From Chromatiaceae bacterium (GTDB lineage: Bacteria; Pseudomonadota; Gammaproteobacteria; Chromatiales; Chromatiaceae), in NCBI GenBank assembly GCA_012962365.1, contig DTXR01000715.1:1-7645 (forward strand): DNA of 7,645 nt, given 5' to 3'. The notes under the pieces are model-generated. The model saw nothing but the letters and a program-made list of their open reading frames with translations, searched no databases and was not told the origin of the DNA. Of this stretch, positions 1-5,844 are shown one piece after another. The position numbers were made by a program, and so were the translations under genes. Within the stretch, counting starts at the first letter, position 1, and each line of letters opens with the position of its first letter.

Positions 1-343
1 TCTCGTCGAAGACAAAGCCACGGCTGAATGTCTCGTTCAGGGACAGGCACCGGATGAGACGGTCAACCTCTCTGGAGCAAACTATGCAGCAGATGCGACC
101 TGCGCATTGCCTTCTCCCAACCGACTGGTGGCCGCAAACACCCAGGTTGGTGCTGTGGATACACCGGCGGTGGTAGATTTTCATGCGAAAGACAGCATCG
201 ATATTCTCGGCGCTGCCGTCGATGGCAGCAGCAGTTTCAATCTTCGGGGCAATGACCAGGGCAATCCTGTGGTGCGGCTCTGGGGGCCGTTTTACGTAAA
301 GAGCGGCGGCATATTTACGGTGCATGCCTCCAGCATCCAATAG
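1..343 (+). CDS. C-terminal fragment of a beta-rich, probably secreted protein (5' end outside window)
   Basis: The reading frame is open from the left edge (first full codon at position 2) to a TAG at 341-343, giving 113 visible residues. The TTG at 107 is probably internal, because the frame continues upstream without a stop and with similar composition. The visible sequence is rich in Gly, Ser, Asp, Val and alternating hydrophobic residues, and has no membrane span. Two stretches look like successive beta rungs: one with FHAKDSIDI followed by SSSFNLR, and one with VRLWGPFYVKSGGIFTVHAS. Both loosely follow the pattern 'hydrophobic-x-A-x-x-S-I ... G-x-x-F-x-hydrophobic' seen at the C-termini of some secreted proteins, such as the so-called coathanger-stack domain. 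That family match is from memory and weak. The gene ends 111 bp before the acyltransferase, with two hairpins between. The function is unknown. Confidence 0.65.
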   Translation, partial: LVEDKATAECLVQGQAPDETVNLSGANYAADATCALPSPNRLVAANTQVGAVDTPAVVDFHAKDSIDILGAAVDGSSSFNLRGNDQGNPVVRLWGPFYVKSGGIFTVHASSIQ

Positions 344-380
344 CTTTTCCGCCAGTTTTCCGGAGAGCATTCGGTGGATT

Positions 381-435
381 CGCTCAACCCTGATTGAGCG
401 AAGCGGGCGGGAATGATAATCTGATCTTCCCGCCC
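381..435. terminator. Two tandem hairpins in the gap after the secreted-protein gene
   Basis: Hairpin 1 pairs CGCTCAA (381-387) with TTGAGCG (394-400) around a 6-nt loop. Hairpin 2 pairs GGGCGGGAA (405-413) with TTCCCGCCC (427-435) around a 13-nt loop. Both stems are perfect and lie 4 nt apart. No T-run follows on the plus strand and none is evident on the minus strand, so this is not a canonical intrinsic terminator. It may be a transcript-end stabiliser, a Rho-associated end or a regulatory structure in the acyltransferase leader. Confidence 0.4.
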
Positions 436-454
436 ACCTCACCACATTGCCTGA

Positions 455-1663
455 ATGTCGAAGCCTGCAAGCGACTCCCTGTACCGGCTGGAAAAAGAAG
501 GCGTCAGTGCACGCATCTACCTGGATTCGCTCACGGGTCTCCGCGGTCTGGCGGCGCTTTGGGTCGCGGTCTGGCACGTCTGGGGATTCGCCGGGCGGCC
601 AGCTTATGAATTTGATCTTTGGGGGATGTCATTGGATCTGACGCCGCTGGTGCGAACCGGCTGGGCCGGCGTCGATGTGTTTTTTGTGCTGTCCGGTTTC
701 GTGCTGGGTCTGGCCTATTGTCAGGCATGGTTGGGCAACCGTCCTCCCGTGGCGACCCGCGAGTATTTCCGCCGCCGTTTGCTGCGTGTGCTGCCTGCCT
801 ATCATGTACAGATTGCCGTGTTGCTGGCGATTCTGCCAGTTAGCGGTGCTGCTTTCCCGCCTCTCAAGGATCTGCTTGCCCAGGTATTCATGGTGCACAA
901 CCTGCTCGGTGATCCGTCAACCCAGTTGAATCCGGTCTACTGGACGCTTCCGGTGGAGTTCGATTTCTACCTGCTGTTGCCCCTGCTGGCCTTTCTGGTA
1001 GCGCCTCGCCGCTGGCTCTGGCTGCTGCCATTGGCGCTACTCCTCGTGGTGCTGTATCGCTACAGCCTGTTCCAGTATGCCCTCGATGATCTGTCTGTCG
1101 GTCAAAAAGTGTGGTGGCTGAACCAGTTGCCGGGACGGCTGGAACAGTTCGTATCCGGCATGGCGGCGGCTTGGGTGTATTCCCTGGTTCGGGAAAAAGG
1201 TTTTCAGTCTTCCCGGATATACCGCTGGCGTGGGGCACTCCTGGTCGCTGGCCTGGCCGGTATGCTGGCACTGGCGTGGTTCATTCATTTGACGCAACCC
1301 ATCGGTGCGGTCAATGTGGCGGGTCTGACCTACTGGGGAGGACACTGGTCGCTGTTCGTTTGGCACAGCCTGTTCGGCCTGTGTATTGCTGTGATCGTAC
1401 TGGCAGCAGCGCTGGGGATGGGGCTGACTGATTTCCTGCTGGCCAACCGTACAGTCATGTACCTGGGCGTGATCAGCTACAGTCTGTATCTGTGGCATTT
1501 TCCCCTGGTGAAATGGCTGCATGAAGCAAGCCTGCCAGCCCTGTTGTCCGATGCGCCTTTGCTGAATGGGCTGCTCTGGGCGGCGATCCCTGTGTTGCTG
1601 GTTTCCTCGATTTCCTACTGGGCCGTTGAACGTCCTTTCCTGCGCATCCGTCATTCCCGCTGA
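455..1663 (+). CDS. Acyltransferase 3 family integral membrane protein (probable O-acyltransferase)
   Basis: This 402-residue protein has the length and hydrophobicity of acyltransferase-3 (OafA/OatA-type) transmembrane acyltransferases, with about ten membrane segments. Hallmarks visible are LTGLRGLAALWVAVWH at residues 26-41, with the family's conserved His at 41; GVDVFFVLSGF at 72-82; a basic RRRLLR segment near 107-111; YWTLPVEFDFY at 162-172; SYSLYLWH at 341-348; and YWAVERP at 388-394. The family moves acyl groups, often acetyl, across the inner membrane onto glycans. The start is nearly forced: an in-frame TGA lies directly before ATG 455, and the next in-frame Met (residue 58) falls after the conserved His motif. 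No good Shine-Dalgarno site is visible. There is no fused SGNH domain. The downstream glycosyltransferase and epimerase suggest a cell-surface polysaccharide or lipopolysaccharide substrate, but the acceptor cannot be read from sequence. Confidence 0.93.
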   Translation: MSKPASDSLYRLEKEGVSARIYLDSLTGLRGLAALWVAVWHVWGFAGRPAYEFDLWGMSLDLTPLVRTGWAGVDVFFVLSGFVLGLAYCQAWLGNRPPVATREYFRRRLLRVLPAYHVQIAVLLAILPVSGAAFPPLKDLLAQVFMVHNLLGDPSTQLNPVYWTLPVEFDFYLLLPLLAFLVAPRRWLWLLPLALLLVVLYRYSLFQYALDDLSVGQKVWWLNQLPGRLEQFVSGMAAAWVYSLVREKGFQSSRIYRWRGALLVAGLAGMLALAWFIHLTQPIGAVNVAGLTYWGGHWSLFVWHSLFGLCIAVIVLAAALGMGLTDFLLANRTVMYLGVISYSLYLWHFPLVKWLHEASLPALLSDAPLLNGLLWAAIPVLLVSSISYWAVERPFLRIRHSR

Positions 1664-1689
1664 CTCCGGTCAATGGGATATGGGATAAT
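1660..1689 (+). promoter_or_regulatory. Candidate sigma-70 promoter for the DUF3144-glycosyltransferase-epimerase operon
   Basis: A CTGACT (-35-like, 1660-1665) is followed by an 18-nt spacer and GATAAT (1684-1689). TGG lies immediately before it at 1681-1683, giving an extended -10. The -35 box overlaps the stop codon of the acyltransferase gene. The predicted start near 1696 would leave a leader of about 30 nt with an AGG/GAG ribosome site at 1715-1723 ahead of ATG 1727. This suggests that the three-gene operon is transcribed separately from the acyltransferase gene. Confidence 0.45.
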
Positions 1690-1726
1690 TCAATGAATTT
1701 TTCAAATCGTAGACAGGTAAGAGTTT

Positions 1727-2002
1727 ATGGCCGACATATCCAGCCGGGATGAAAAGATACTGAGCATGATCGATGAGTTTGTCGCTGTGGCGAACAGGCT
1801 CAAGGACGAGGGTCACAGCACCGATCTGGTGAATGCGGCTTTCATGCTTGCATCGGGAAACTACGCAACCTTTCTTGCTGCGGGTAACGAAGGCTATCTG
1901 AAAGAAGACGGTATTCGCAAGGTTGCCGAAGCCTACAAGCACAACCTGACGCTGCTCCAAGACCTGAAGAAGGCGCAGTTCAATCCAGATGGAAAGGACT
2001 GA
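1727..2002 (+). CDS. Small helical protein, probable DUF3144 family
   Basis: This is a 91-residue soluble, mostly helical protein with no signal peptide or membrane span. The pattern is an N-terminal helix (IDEFVAVANRL), a middle segment with NAAFMLASGNYATFLAAG, and a C-terminal helix with YKHNLTLLQDL. That resembles DUF3144 proteins, small proteobacterial proteins of unknown role with a FI/AN/L start, an alanine-rich middle with aromatic residues, and a Tyr-containing last helix. The assignment is from memory and needs a profile search. The ATG is supported by an AGGTAAGAG ribosome site starting 12 nt upstream. Its last 14 bp overlap the glycosyltransferase gene, so the two are probably translationally coupled and co-regulated. 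A link to glycan synthesis rests only on this coupling. Confidence 0.75.
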   Translation: MADISSRDEKILSMIDEFVAVANRLKDEGHSTDLVNAAFMLASGNYATFLAAGNEGYLKEDGIRKVAEAYKHNLTLLQDLKKAQFNPDGKD

Positions 2003-2888
2003 ACCGGCTAACGGTGATCCTGAATTAAAAGACCCCAAGTGCTCTGTTGTCATCGTCAATTTCAATGGCGGGGAACTGTTGCTGCAGAGTATCGCGGGGG
2101 TTTTGAGCAGCACGCTGCCGGTCGAAGTCATCCTCGTAGACAACGCCTCCAGCGATGGTAGTGCAGATCAGGCGCTGGCAGAATATCCCGGGATAGACCT
2201 GATAAGGAACAGCCATAACCGGGGGTTTGCCGTAGCGGCCAACCAGGGTATGCGTGCTGCCCGGGGAGTAACGCTGCTGCTGCTCAATCCGGATTGCATT
2301 CTGCAGCCGGATACCCTGGAAAATCTATTCGATGTGCTGCGCTGTTATCCCGAAGTCGGGATGGCGGGGTGCCGCATACTGAATCCTGATGGTACGGAAC
2401 AGCGGGGTTGTCGGCGTAACCTGCCGACGCTGGGCGGCGGGCTGCAGAAAGCGTTGGGACGCGGAAATGCGCATGTCCCGGTGGATCTTCATCTATTACC
2501 TCTGCCCGACCAGCCCCAGTTTGTCGAAGCGATTTCCGGCGCTTTCATGCTGGTGCAGCGTAAGACACTGCATGAAGTGGGATTTCTGGATGAAGGCTAT
2601 TTCATGCATTGTGAGGACCTGGACTGGTGCCGGCGCTTTCTCGATGCCGGCAGGAAAATTCTTTTCGTACCCCACGTGGAAATCGTGCATCATCAGGGTA
2701 GCTGCAGCAAGGCCAGGCCGGTGCGCGTTTCCTGGTATCTGCACCGGGGCATGGCGCGTTATTACCGCAAGTATCTGGCGAAAGACAATGGCTGGTTGAT
2801 CTCACTGGTAGTGATCCCAGGGATCTACGCACGTTTTGCCTGGCTGACCGTCCGTGGCGGGTTTCAGAAACTTGTGGGGCGCGCATGA
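1989..2888 (+). CDS. Family 2 glycosyltransferase (GT-A fold, rhamnosyltransferase-like)
   Basis: This 299-residue protein has the full set of GT2 motifs. They are VVIVNFNG near residues 20-27, VDNASSDGS at 50-58 (nucleotide-binding Asp), NRGFAVAANQG at 77-87, LLNPDC at 98-103 (in the DXD-like position), SGAFMLVQR at 183-191, and CEDLDWCRR at 208-216 (the ED motif carrying the probable catalytic base). This layout is typical of the WbbL/rhamnosyltransferase-like subgroup, which uses dTDP- or UDP-sugars to build O-antigen or other surface glycans on the cytoplasmic face of the inner membrane. A C-terminal hydrophobic stretch (about 267-288) and a basic YYRKY segment suggest peripheral membrane binding. 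ATG 1989 lies inside the preceding gene and is the only start that keeps the fold intact. The 3' end overlaps the epimerase by 4 bp (ATGA). Donor and acceptor are not predictable here. Confidence 0.95.
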   Translation: MERTEPANGDPELKDPKCSVVIVNFNGGELLLQSIAGVLSSTLPVEVILVDNASSDGSADQALAEYPGIDLIRNSHNRGFAVAANQGMRAARGVTLLLLNPDCILQPDTLENLFDVLRCYPEVGMAGCRILNPDGTEQRGCRRNLPTLGGGLQKALGRGNAHVPVDLHLLPLPDQPQFVEAISGAFMLVQRKTLHEVGFLDEGYFMHCEDLDWCRRFLDAGRKILFVPHVEIVHHQGSCSKARPVRVSWYLHRGMARYYRKYLAKDNGWLISLVVIPGIYARFAWLTVRGGFQKLVGRA

Positions 2889-3862
2889 ATGAGCAACTGT
2901 TGCAGCTCGCCCGTGATTTGTCTTCCGCCCCCGTACTGGTAACCGGTGCCAGCGGTCGTGTCGGCATCCGGCTGGTCGAGGTGTTGGCAGCAGCCGGATG
3001 CAGTGTGCGTGCGATGAGCCGCAAGCAGTGTGCATCGATTGCTCCAGGTGCGGAGAGCTGCATGGCTGATCTCACTACGGGTGATGGCCTACCCACGGCT
3101 GTGGAAGGTGTTGGATGGGTGTTTCACCTGGCCAGCTATGCGCCAGCCCCAACTGATCGAGATCCGGAGAACAACCCGCTGCATCAGGAGGTTGCCATCG
3201 AGGGCACAGGAAACCTCCTGAACCAGGCCACGCAGGCAGGTGTCGATGCCCTGGTTTTGACCAGTTCGACGAGGGTGATCGATGGCAGCAACAGTTGCTA
3301 TGCTCGAGCCAAGCGGCAAGCGGAAGCACTGGTGAATTCCGCCTCGCCCCGGATAAAGACGACGGTGCTGCGTTTATCGCCGGTATATGGATTTGCGCAC
3401 CAGGGCAGCATTGCACAGATGCTGGCAGCAATTGCTGCCGGGCGTTTCCCGCCCCTGCCGGATTTTGGCGATCGGCGCTCATTGGTGCATGTGGATGATG
3501 TGGTGCAGGCGTTGCTGCTGGCGGCACTGTCTCCCGAGGCCGCAGGAAAGACCTATACGGTCACCGACTTGCAAAACTACTCGTCCAGGCAGATATATGA
3601 GCTGATCTGTGAGGCGCTGGGCAGGACGCCACCAGGCTGGCATGTCCCGGCGTGGCTGCTGTGGGCGGGGGCGGGAGCAGGCAGCTTGTTGGAGAATCTG
3701 ACAGGCAGGCCGATGCCCTTGAACCGGGCAAGACTGAACAGCTTGGCCCGTTCTGCCTGTTTCGATGCGCAAGAGATCGTGGAGGATTTGGCGTTCTCGC
3801 CGGTTCACACCCTGGAAGAAGCCCTCCCGGAAATCGTCCGGCAGTTCAGGTTCAGGGCATAA
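2885..3862 (+). CDS. NAD-dependent epimerase/dehydratase (extended SDR family)
   Basis: This 325-residue protein has a Rossmann nucleotide-binding motif TGASGRVG at residues 20-27 (GxxGxxG), VFHLAS at 79-84, the catalytic strand LTSST at 125-129, the YARAK (YxxxK) catalytic pair at Tyr139/Lys143, RLSPVYG at 163-169 and RSLVHVDDV at 198-206. These are the hallmarks of extended short-chain dehydrogenases acting on nucleotide sugars or related compounds. The gap between the catalytic Ser and Tyr is only about 11 residues, roughly half of that in UDP-glucose 4-epimerases, so the substrate loop is short. The start codon forms an ATGA overlap with the glycosyltransferase stop, indicating translational coupling and a shared pathway, probably sugar-nucleotide conversion for a surface glycan. 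Sterol- or lipid-type SDRs remain an alternative. The 3' end overlaps the convergent minus-strand gene by 11 bp. Confidence 0.9.
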   Translation: MNEQLLQLARDLSSAPVLVTGASGRVGIRLVEVLAAAGCSVRAMSRKQCASIAPGAESCMADLTTGDGLPTAVEGVGWVFHLASYAPAPTDRDPENNPLHQEVAIEGTGNLLNQATQAGVDALVLTSSTRVIDGSNSCYARAKRQAEALVNSASPRIKTTVLRLSPVYGFAHQGSIAQMLAAIAAGRFPPLPDFGDRRSLVHVDDVVQALLLAALSPEAAGKTYTVTDLQNYSSRQIYELICEALGRTPPGWHVPAWLLWAGAGAGSLLENLTGRPMPLNRARLNSLARSACFDAQEIVEDLAFSPVHTLEEALPEIVRQFRFRA

Positions 3863-4391
3863 AGGGATTCATGGCACCCATGGGGCGGGCGATCGCCCTC
3901 ACATGAACGCGCATGACGGTTACGCCCTGAGTCATGTGTTTGAAACGCTGATCTACATGCAACATGCCATTTGCCATCTTTTCCATGTCATCATCCATTG
4001 CGGCAACATCCAGATCCATTTTCTGCATGTTATCGGCAATGGCCGGCATCATTGATGCCATGGCGCCGGTACTCTCCACGATGCTGTCCATGCGTCGCAT
4101 ATAGTGTTCAAATTCTTTCACGTTATCGGTGATGCGCATCATGCGCCGCGAAACCCGCTGCATGTTGTCGTGCATGGAATCCATGTTGTCCACGATACCG
4201 TTCAGATCTTCGTACAGCACAGCGACATAGTAGACGTTGACGGAAGCAATAATGAACAGCAGCACGGAAATTATGAGGATGATGATTTTGTTGATGTAGA
4301 AATGGTGATGCCGTTCGTCAAGATGAAGCTGGGTTTCCCAGCTCAGGCGTCCCACCATATCGATAAACATGCGTTTTTCCTTTTGCGGCAT
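3852..4391 (-). CDS. Single-span membrane protein with Met-rich coiled coil (second of a pair), unknown function
   Basis: I do not recognise this family. The 179-residue protein has a basic and His-rich N-terminus (HHH at 28-30), one strong membrane span at about residues 35-59, then an almost continuous coiled coil to the C-terminus. Met makes up 24 of 179 residues. Core positions form a heptad run from about 63 to 101 (L63, I66, M70, M73, M77, V80, M84, I87, V91, F94, M98, M101). A register shift follows, then a second unbroken run from M111 to M178. The positive N-terminus suggests that the coiled coil lies in the periplasm. The start is uncertain: ATG 4391 follows the upstream gene by 10 bp with a weak ribosome site. 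ATG 4370 (172 residues) has a clear AAGGA site 7 nt upstream, itself inside the first codons. Partner of the gene at 4402-4971. Confidence 0.85.
   Translation of the reverse strand: MPQKEKRMFIDMVGRLSWETQLHLDERHHHFYINKIIILIISVLLFIIASVNVYYVAVLYEDLNGIVDNMDSMHDNMQRVSRRMMRITDNVKEFEHYMRRMDSIVESTGAMASMMPAIADNMQKMDLDVAAMDDDMEKMANGMLHVDQRFKHMTQGVTVMRVHVRAIARPMGAMNPFMP
4378..4382 (-). promoter_or_regulatory. Ribosome binding site favouring the second start of the downstream coiled-coil gene
   Basis: On the minus strand AAGGA (4382-4378) lies 7 nt before ATG 4370-4368. The first ATG at 4391 has only a weak GAG about 9 nt upstream. If this site decides the start, the protein begins MFIDMVGRL and loses seven residues. 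Nothing functional that I can see is lost. Confidence 0.45.
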
Positions 4392-4401
4392 GGTGTATTT
4401 C

Positions 4402-4971
4402 TCAGGGTATGGGGAACATCTTGTTGATGCTGCGGGCGGGCTTGGCCATGTGCTGCATATCCGCAGCCATCAGTTGTACCTGGTCATCCATGCGGCTGAC
4501 GGAAACCGACATGCCATCCACCGATTGACGCACGCTGGTGACCCGGTCGGACATGCGGCCGATGGTTTTTTGCATGGTGGCCATGCTGGCGGTGATGTCC
4601 GATATCTCCTTTTTCATGCTGACGGTCTGCTCATCCATGAGCTGCATCAACGCAACCCGTTTTGCCATGGAATCGATGTATTGGCTCATGTGATCCATGC
4701 GGACGGCCACGGATGAGAAGTTGGTGTTCATGTCCAGAACCACATCGGAGATACGATTGATCTGGGAGGAAAGGGTGAGCAACAGGATCAGAATGGAGAT
4801 GGCAATGAGCGCCAATACCGCCATGCCGACGCGAATGGCATGTTTCAGGTCATTGGCCAGTTTGGCCGAAATATCGATCTGGCTGAGCATCATGGCCTCG
4901 AAAGACCGGCTTGCCCTGAGCAGCTGCTCGTCAGAGATTCTGTCTGGCTTCGCTTCGCTGTTTGTGCTCAT
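4402..4971 (-). CDS. Single-span membrane protein with Met-core coiled coil (first of a pair), unknown function
   Basis: I do not recognise this family. The 189-residue protein has a polar N-terminal region of about 48 residues, one membrane span at about 49-68, then a long coiled coil to about residue 176 and a short Pro-containing tail. Met makes up 20 of 189 residues. From residue 109 to 175 every core position falls on one register (residue number 0 or 4 modulo 7) with no stutter. The occupants are Met, Ile or Val except Thr116. Of 15 Met between 81 and 175, 14 lie on this register. Lys/His/Arg before the span suggest that the N-terminus is cytoplasmic and the coiled coil periplasmic. It has no HAMP, signalling hairpin or peptidoglycan-binding domain. 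It is followed after 10 bp by a similarly built gene, so the two are probably co-transcribed. The ribosome site is weak. Confidence 0.87.
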   Translation of the reverse strand: MSTNSEAKPDRISDEQLLRASRSFEAMMLSQIDISAKLANDLKHAIRVGMAVLALIAISILILLLTLSSQINRISDVVLDMNTNFSSVAVRMDHMSQYIDSMAKRVALMQLMDEQTVSMKKEISDITASMATMQKTIGRMSDRVTSVRQSVDGMSVSVSRMDDQVQLMAADMQHMAKPARSINKMFPIP

Positions 4972-4989
4972 AATGATTCAATGCTGAAA

Positions 4990-5012
4990 GTCATCTTATA
5001 ACTATATCAACA
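4990..5012. promoter_or_regulatory. AT-rich divergent promoter region between the coiled-coil genes and tpm
   Basis: The 94-bp gap between the two divergent starts contains one AT-rich island with overlapping -10-like hexamers. These are TATAAC and TATATC on the plus strand, and TATAGT and TATAAG on the minus strand. No convincing -35 box is visible in either direction. I infer that both transcripts start around here and may be co-regulated, but cannot place either start. Confidence 0.3.
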
Positions 5013-5065
5013 TCTCGCCCGGTTTTCCCGTGATAGATGGGTGGGTGCTGCTGTGAGGAAACACA

Positions 5066-5722
5066 ATGGAACAACAGTTCTGGCTCGATCGCTGGGAACA
5101 GCGGCAGATCGGCTTTCACCTGCCTGAGGTCAATGCCCATCTGCGTAAACACTGGTCTGCACTGGCGCTTGATGCAGGAGAGCGGGTGCTGGTGCCCTTG
5201 TGCGGTAAATCAAAGGATATGCTGTGGCTGCATGAGCTTGGACATCTGGTGACCGGTGTGGAGTTGAGCCATATCGCGGTGCAGGCGTTCTTTGCGGAGA
5301 ATGCCCTGGAAATGAACATGCGTGGCGACAATGTGTATTTCAGTCCACAGGCGCGGGGAATCCGTGTGCACCAGAGTGATTTCTTTACACTGGCGCCGGA
5401 GCAGTTGGGAGAAATCCGAGCGGTATATGATCGTGCGGCGCTGGTGGCATTGCCTGATCAAATGCGCAAGCAATATGTGCAGCAATTGGCGGGTCTTTTG
5501 ACCTCAGGGGCTACCGTATTGCTGGTGACCATGGATTACCCCCAGGAACAGATGGATGGCCCACCTTTCAATGTCGACGGGAAAGAAGTCTGTCGGCTGT
5601 ATGGTGAAATGTTCGATATCCAGCTGCTGGAAAGCCTGGACGTACTGGCCGGAAACGACCGATTGGCTGAACGGGGGCTGACGCGGATGTTAGAGCAGAT
5701 ATGGAAACTGACGCGGCTTTGA
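5066..5722 (+). CDS. tpm: Thiopurine S-methyltransferase
   Basis: This 218-residue protein matches the bacterial TPMT family along its whole length. The N-terminal signature has W6, RW at 9-10 and QIGFHLPEVN at 14-23. The SAM-binding core is VLVPLCGKSKDMLWL at 41-55, then GVELS at 64-68 and AVQAFF at 71-76. Further motifs are SDFF at 104-107, YDRAALVALP at 121-130 and DGPPFNV at 164-170. Bacterial TPMTs transfer a methyl group from S-adenosylmethionine to thiol-type acceptors. Family members are known to methylate selenium and tellurium compounds to volatile forms and can confer tellurite resistance. The start is supported by GAGGA at 5055-5059, 6 nt before ATG. It is transcribed divergently from the coiled-coil pair and appears monocistronic. 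The protein should be cytoplasmic, and its native substrate cannot be read from sequence. Confidence 0.95.
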   Translation: MEQQFWLDRWEQRQIGFHLPEVNAHLRKHWSALALDAGERVLVPLCGKSKDMLWLHELGHLVTGVELSHIAVQAFFAENALEMNMRGDNVYFSPQARGIRVHQSDFFTLAPEQLGEIRAVYDRAALVALPDQMRKQYVQQLAGLLTSGATVLLVTMDYPQEQMDGPPFNVDGKEVCRLYGEMFDIQLLESLDVLAGNDRLAERGLTRMLEQIWKLTRL

Positions 5723-5732
5723 CTTGTCTGTA

Positions 5733-5744
5733 AGATCCGGATCT
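5733..5744. repeat. 12-bp perfect palindrome upstream of the cytochrome promoter
   Basis: AGATCCGGATCT reads the same on both strands. Its centre lies about 46 bp upstream of the predicted cytochrome transcription start. A further CCGGAT at 5761-5766 repeats part of it just before the -10 box. Position and symmetry fit a dimeric regulator site, but it also sits just after the tpm stop and may be chance. Confidence 0.3.
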
Positions 5745-5769
5745 GGTTTTCCCTCAGGTACCGGATGGG

Positions 5770-5778
5770 TGGTATAAT
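5770..5778 (+). promoter_or_regulatory. Extended -10 promoter for the cytochrome gene
   Basis: TGGTATAAT matches the extended -10 consensus (TGn followed by TATAAT) exactly. No good -35 hexamer lies 16-18 nt upstream, which is acceptable for an extended -10 promoter. The predicted start near 5785 gives a leader of about 60 nt before GTG 5845. Confidence 0.65.
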
Positions 5779-5832
5779 TAGCAAGTTGTGATTTACTGTT
5801 GGGTATTCCAGCGAATGCCCGGCTCCAGACTC

Positions 5833-5837
5833 GAGGA
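5833..5837 (+). promoter_or_regulatory. Ribosome binding site that sets the cytochrome start at GTG 5845
   Basis: GAGGA lies 7 nt before GTG 5845. Starting there yields a normal signal peptide (MAKK, then a hydrophobic core). Starting at the upstream in-frame GTG 5788 would add 19 residues before the signal peptide, and that codon lies only a few nt after the predicted transcription start, leaving no room for a ribosome site. Confidence 0.75.
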
Positions 5838-5844
5838 AACGATT

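Noticed and set aside
1037..1654. Long minus-strand open frame of 205 codons opposite the acyltransferase gene
   Set aside because: The plus-strand protein carries all the acyltransferase-3 motifs. The antisense product is low in hydrophobic order, with many Gln/Pro/Arg, and shows no domain.
1670..2143. Minus-strand open frame of 157 codons across the DUF3144-like gene
   Set aside because: It crosses the operon promoter and two overlapping plus-strand genes that have good starts and recognisable motifs. It has no domain of its own.
3887..3898. Perfect 12-bp palindrome GGGCGATCGCCC near the convergent gene ends
   Set aside because: It lies within the conserved tail codons of the minus-strand gene, has no flanking T-run and is too short to call a terminator. 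A coding coincidence is the simplest reading.
4402..4971. Chemoreceptor or phage tape-measure protein as identity of the coiled-coil genes
   Set aside because: There is no HAMP domain, no chemoreceptor signalling tip and no phage genes nearby. The proteins are too short and simple for either class.
3765..4987. Chain of plus-strand open frames opposite the coiled-coil pair, rich in His
   Set aside because: They are complements of Met-rich coding sequence (CAT opposite ATG gives His). They have no ribosome sites or recognisable domains, while the minus-strand proteins show a membrane span and strict heptads.
5788..5844. Upstream GTG start for the cytochrome (184 residues)
   Set aside because: It sits a few nt after the predicted transcription start with no ribosome site, and would put 19 extra residues before a complete signal peptide. 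GTG 5845 has a GAGGA site.
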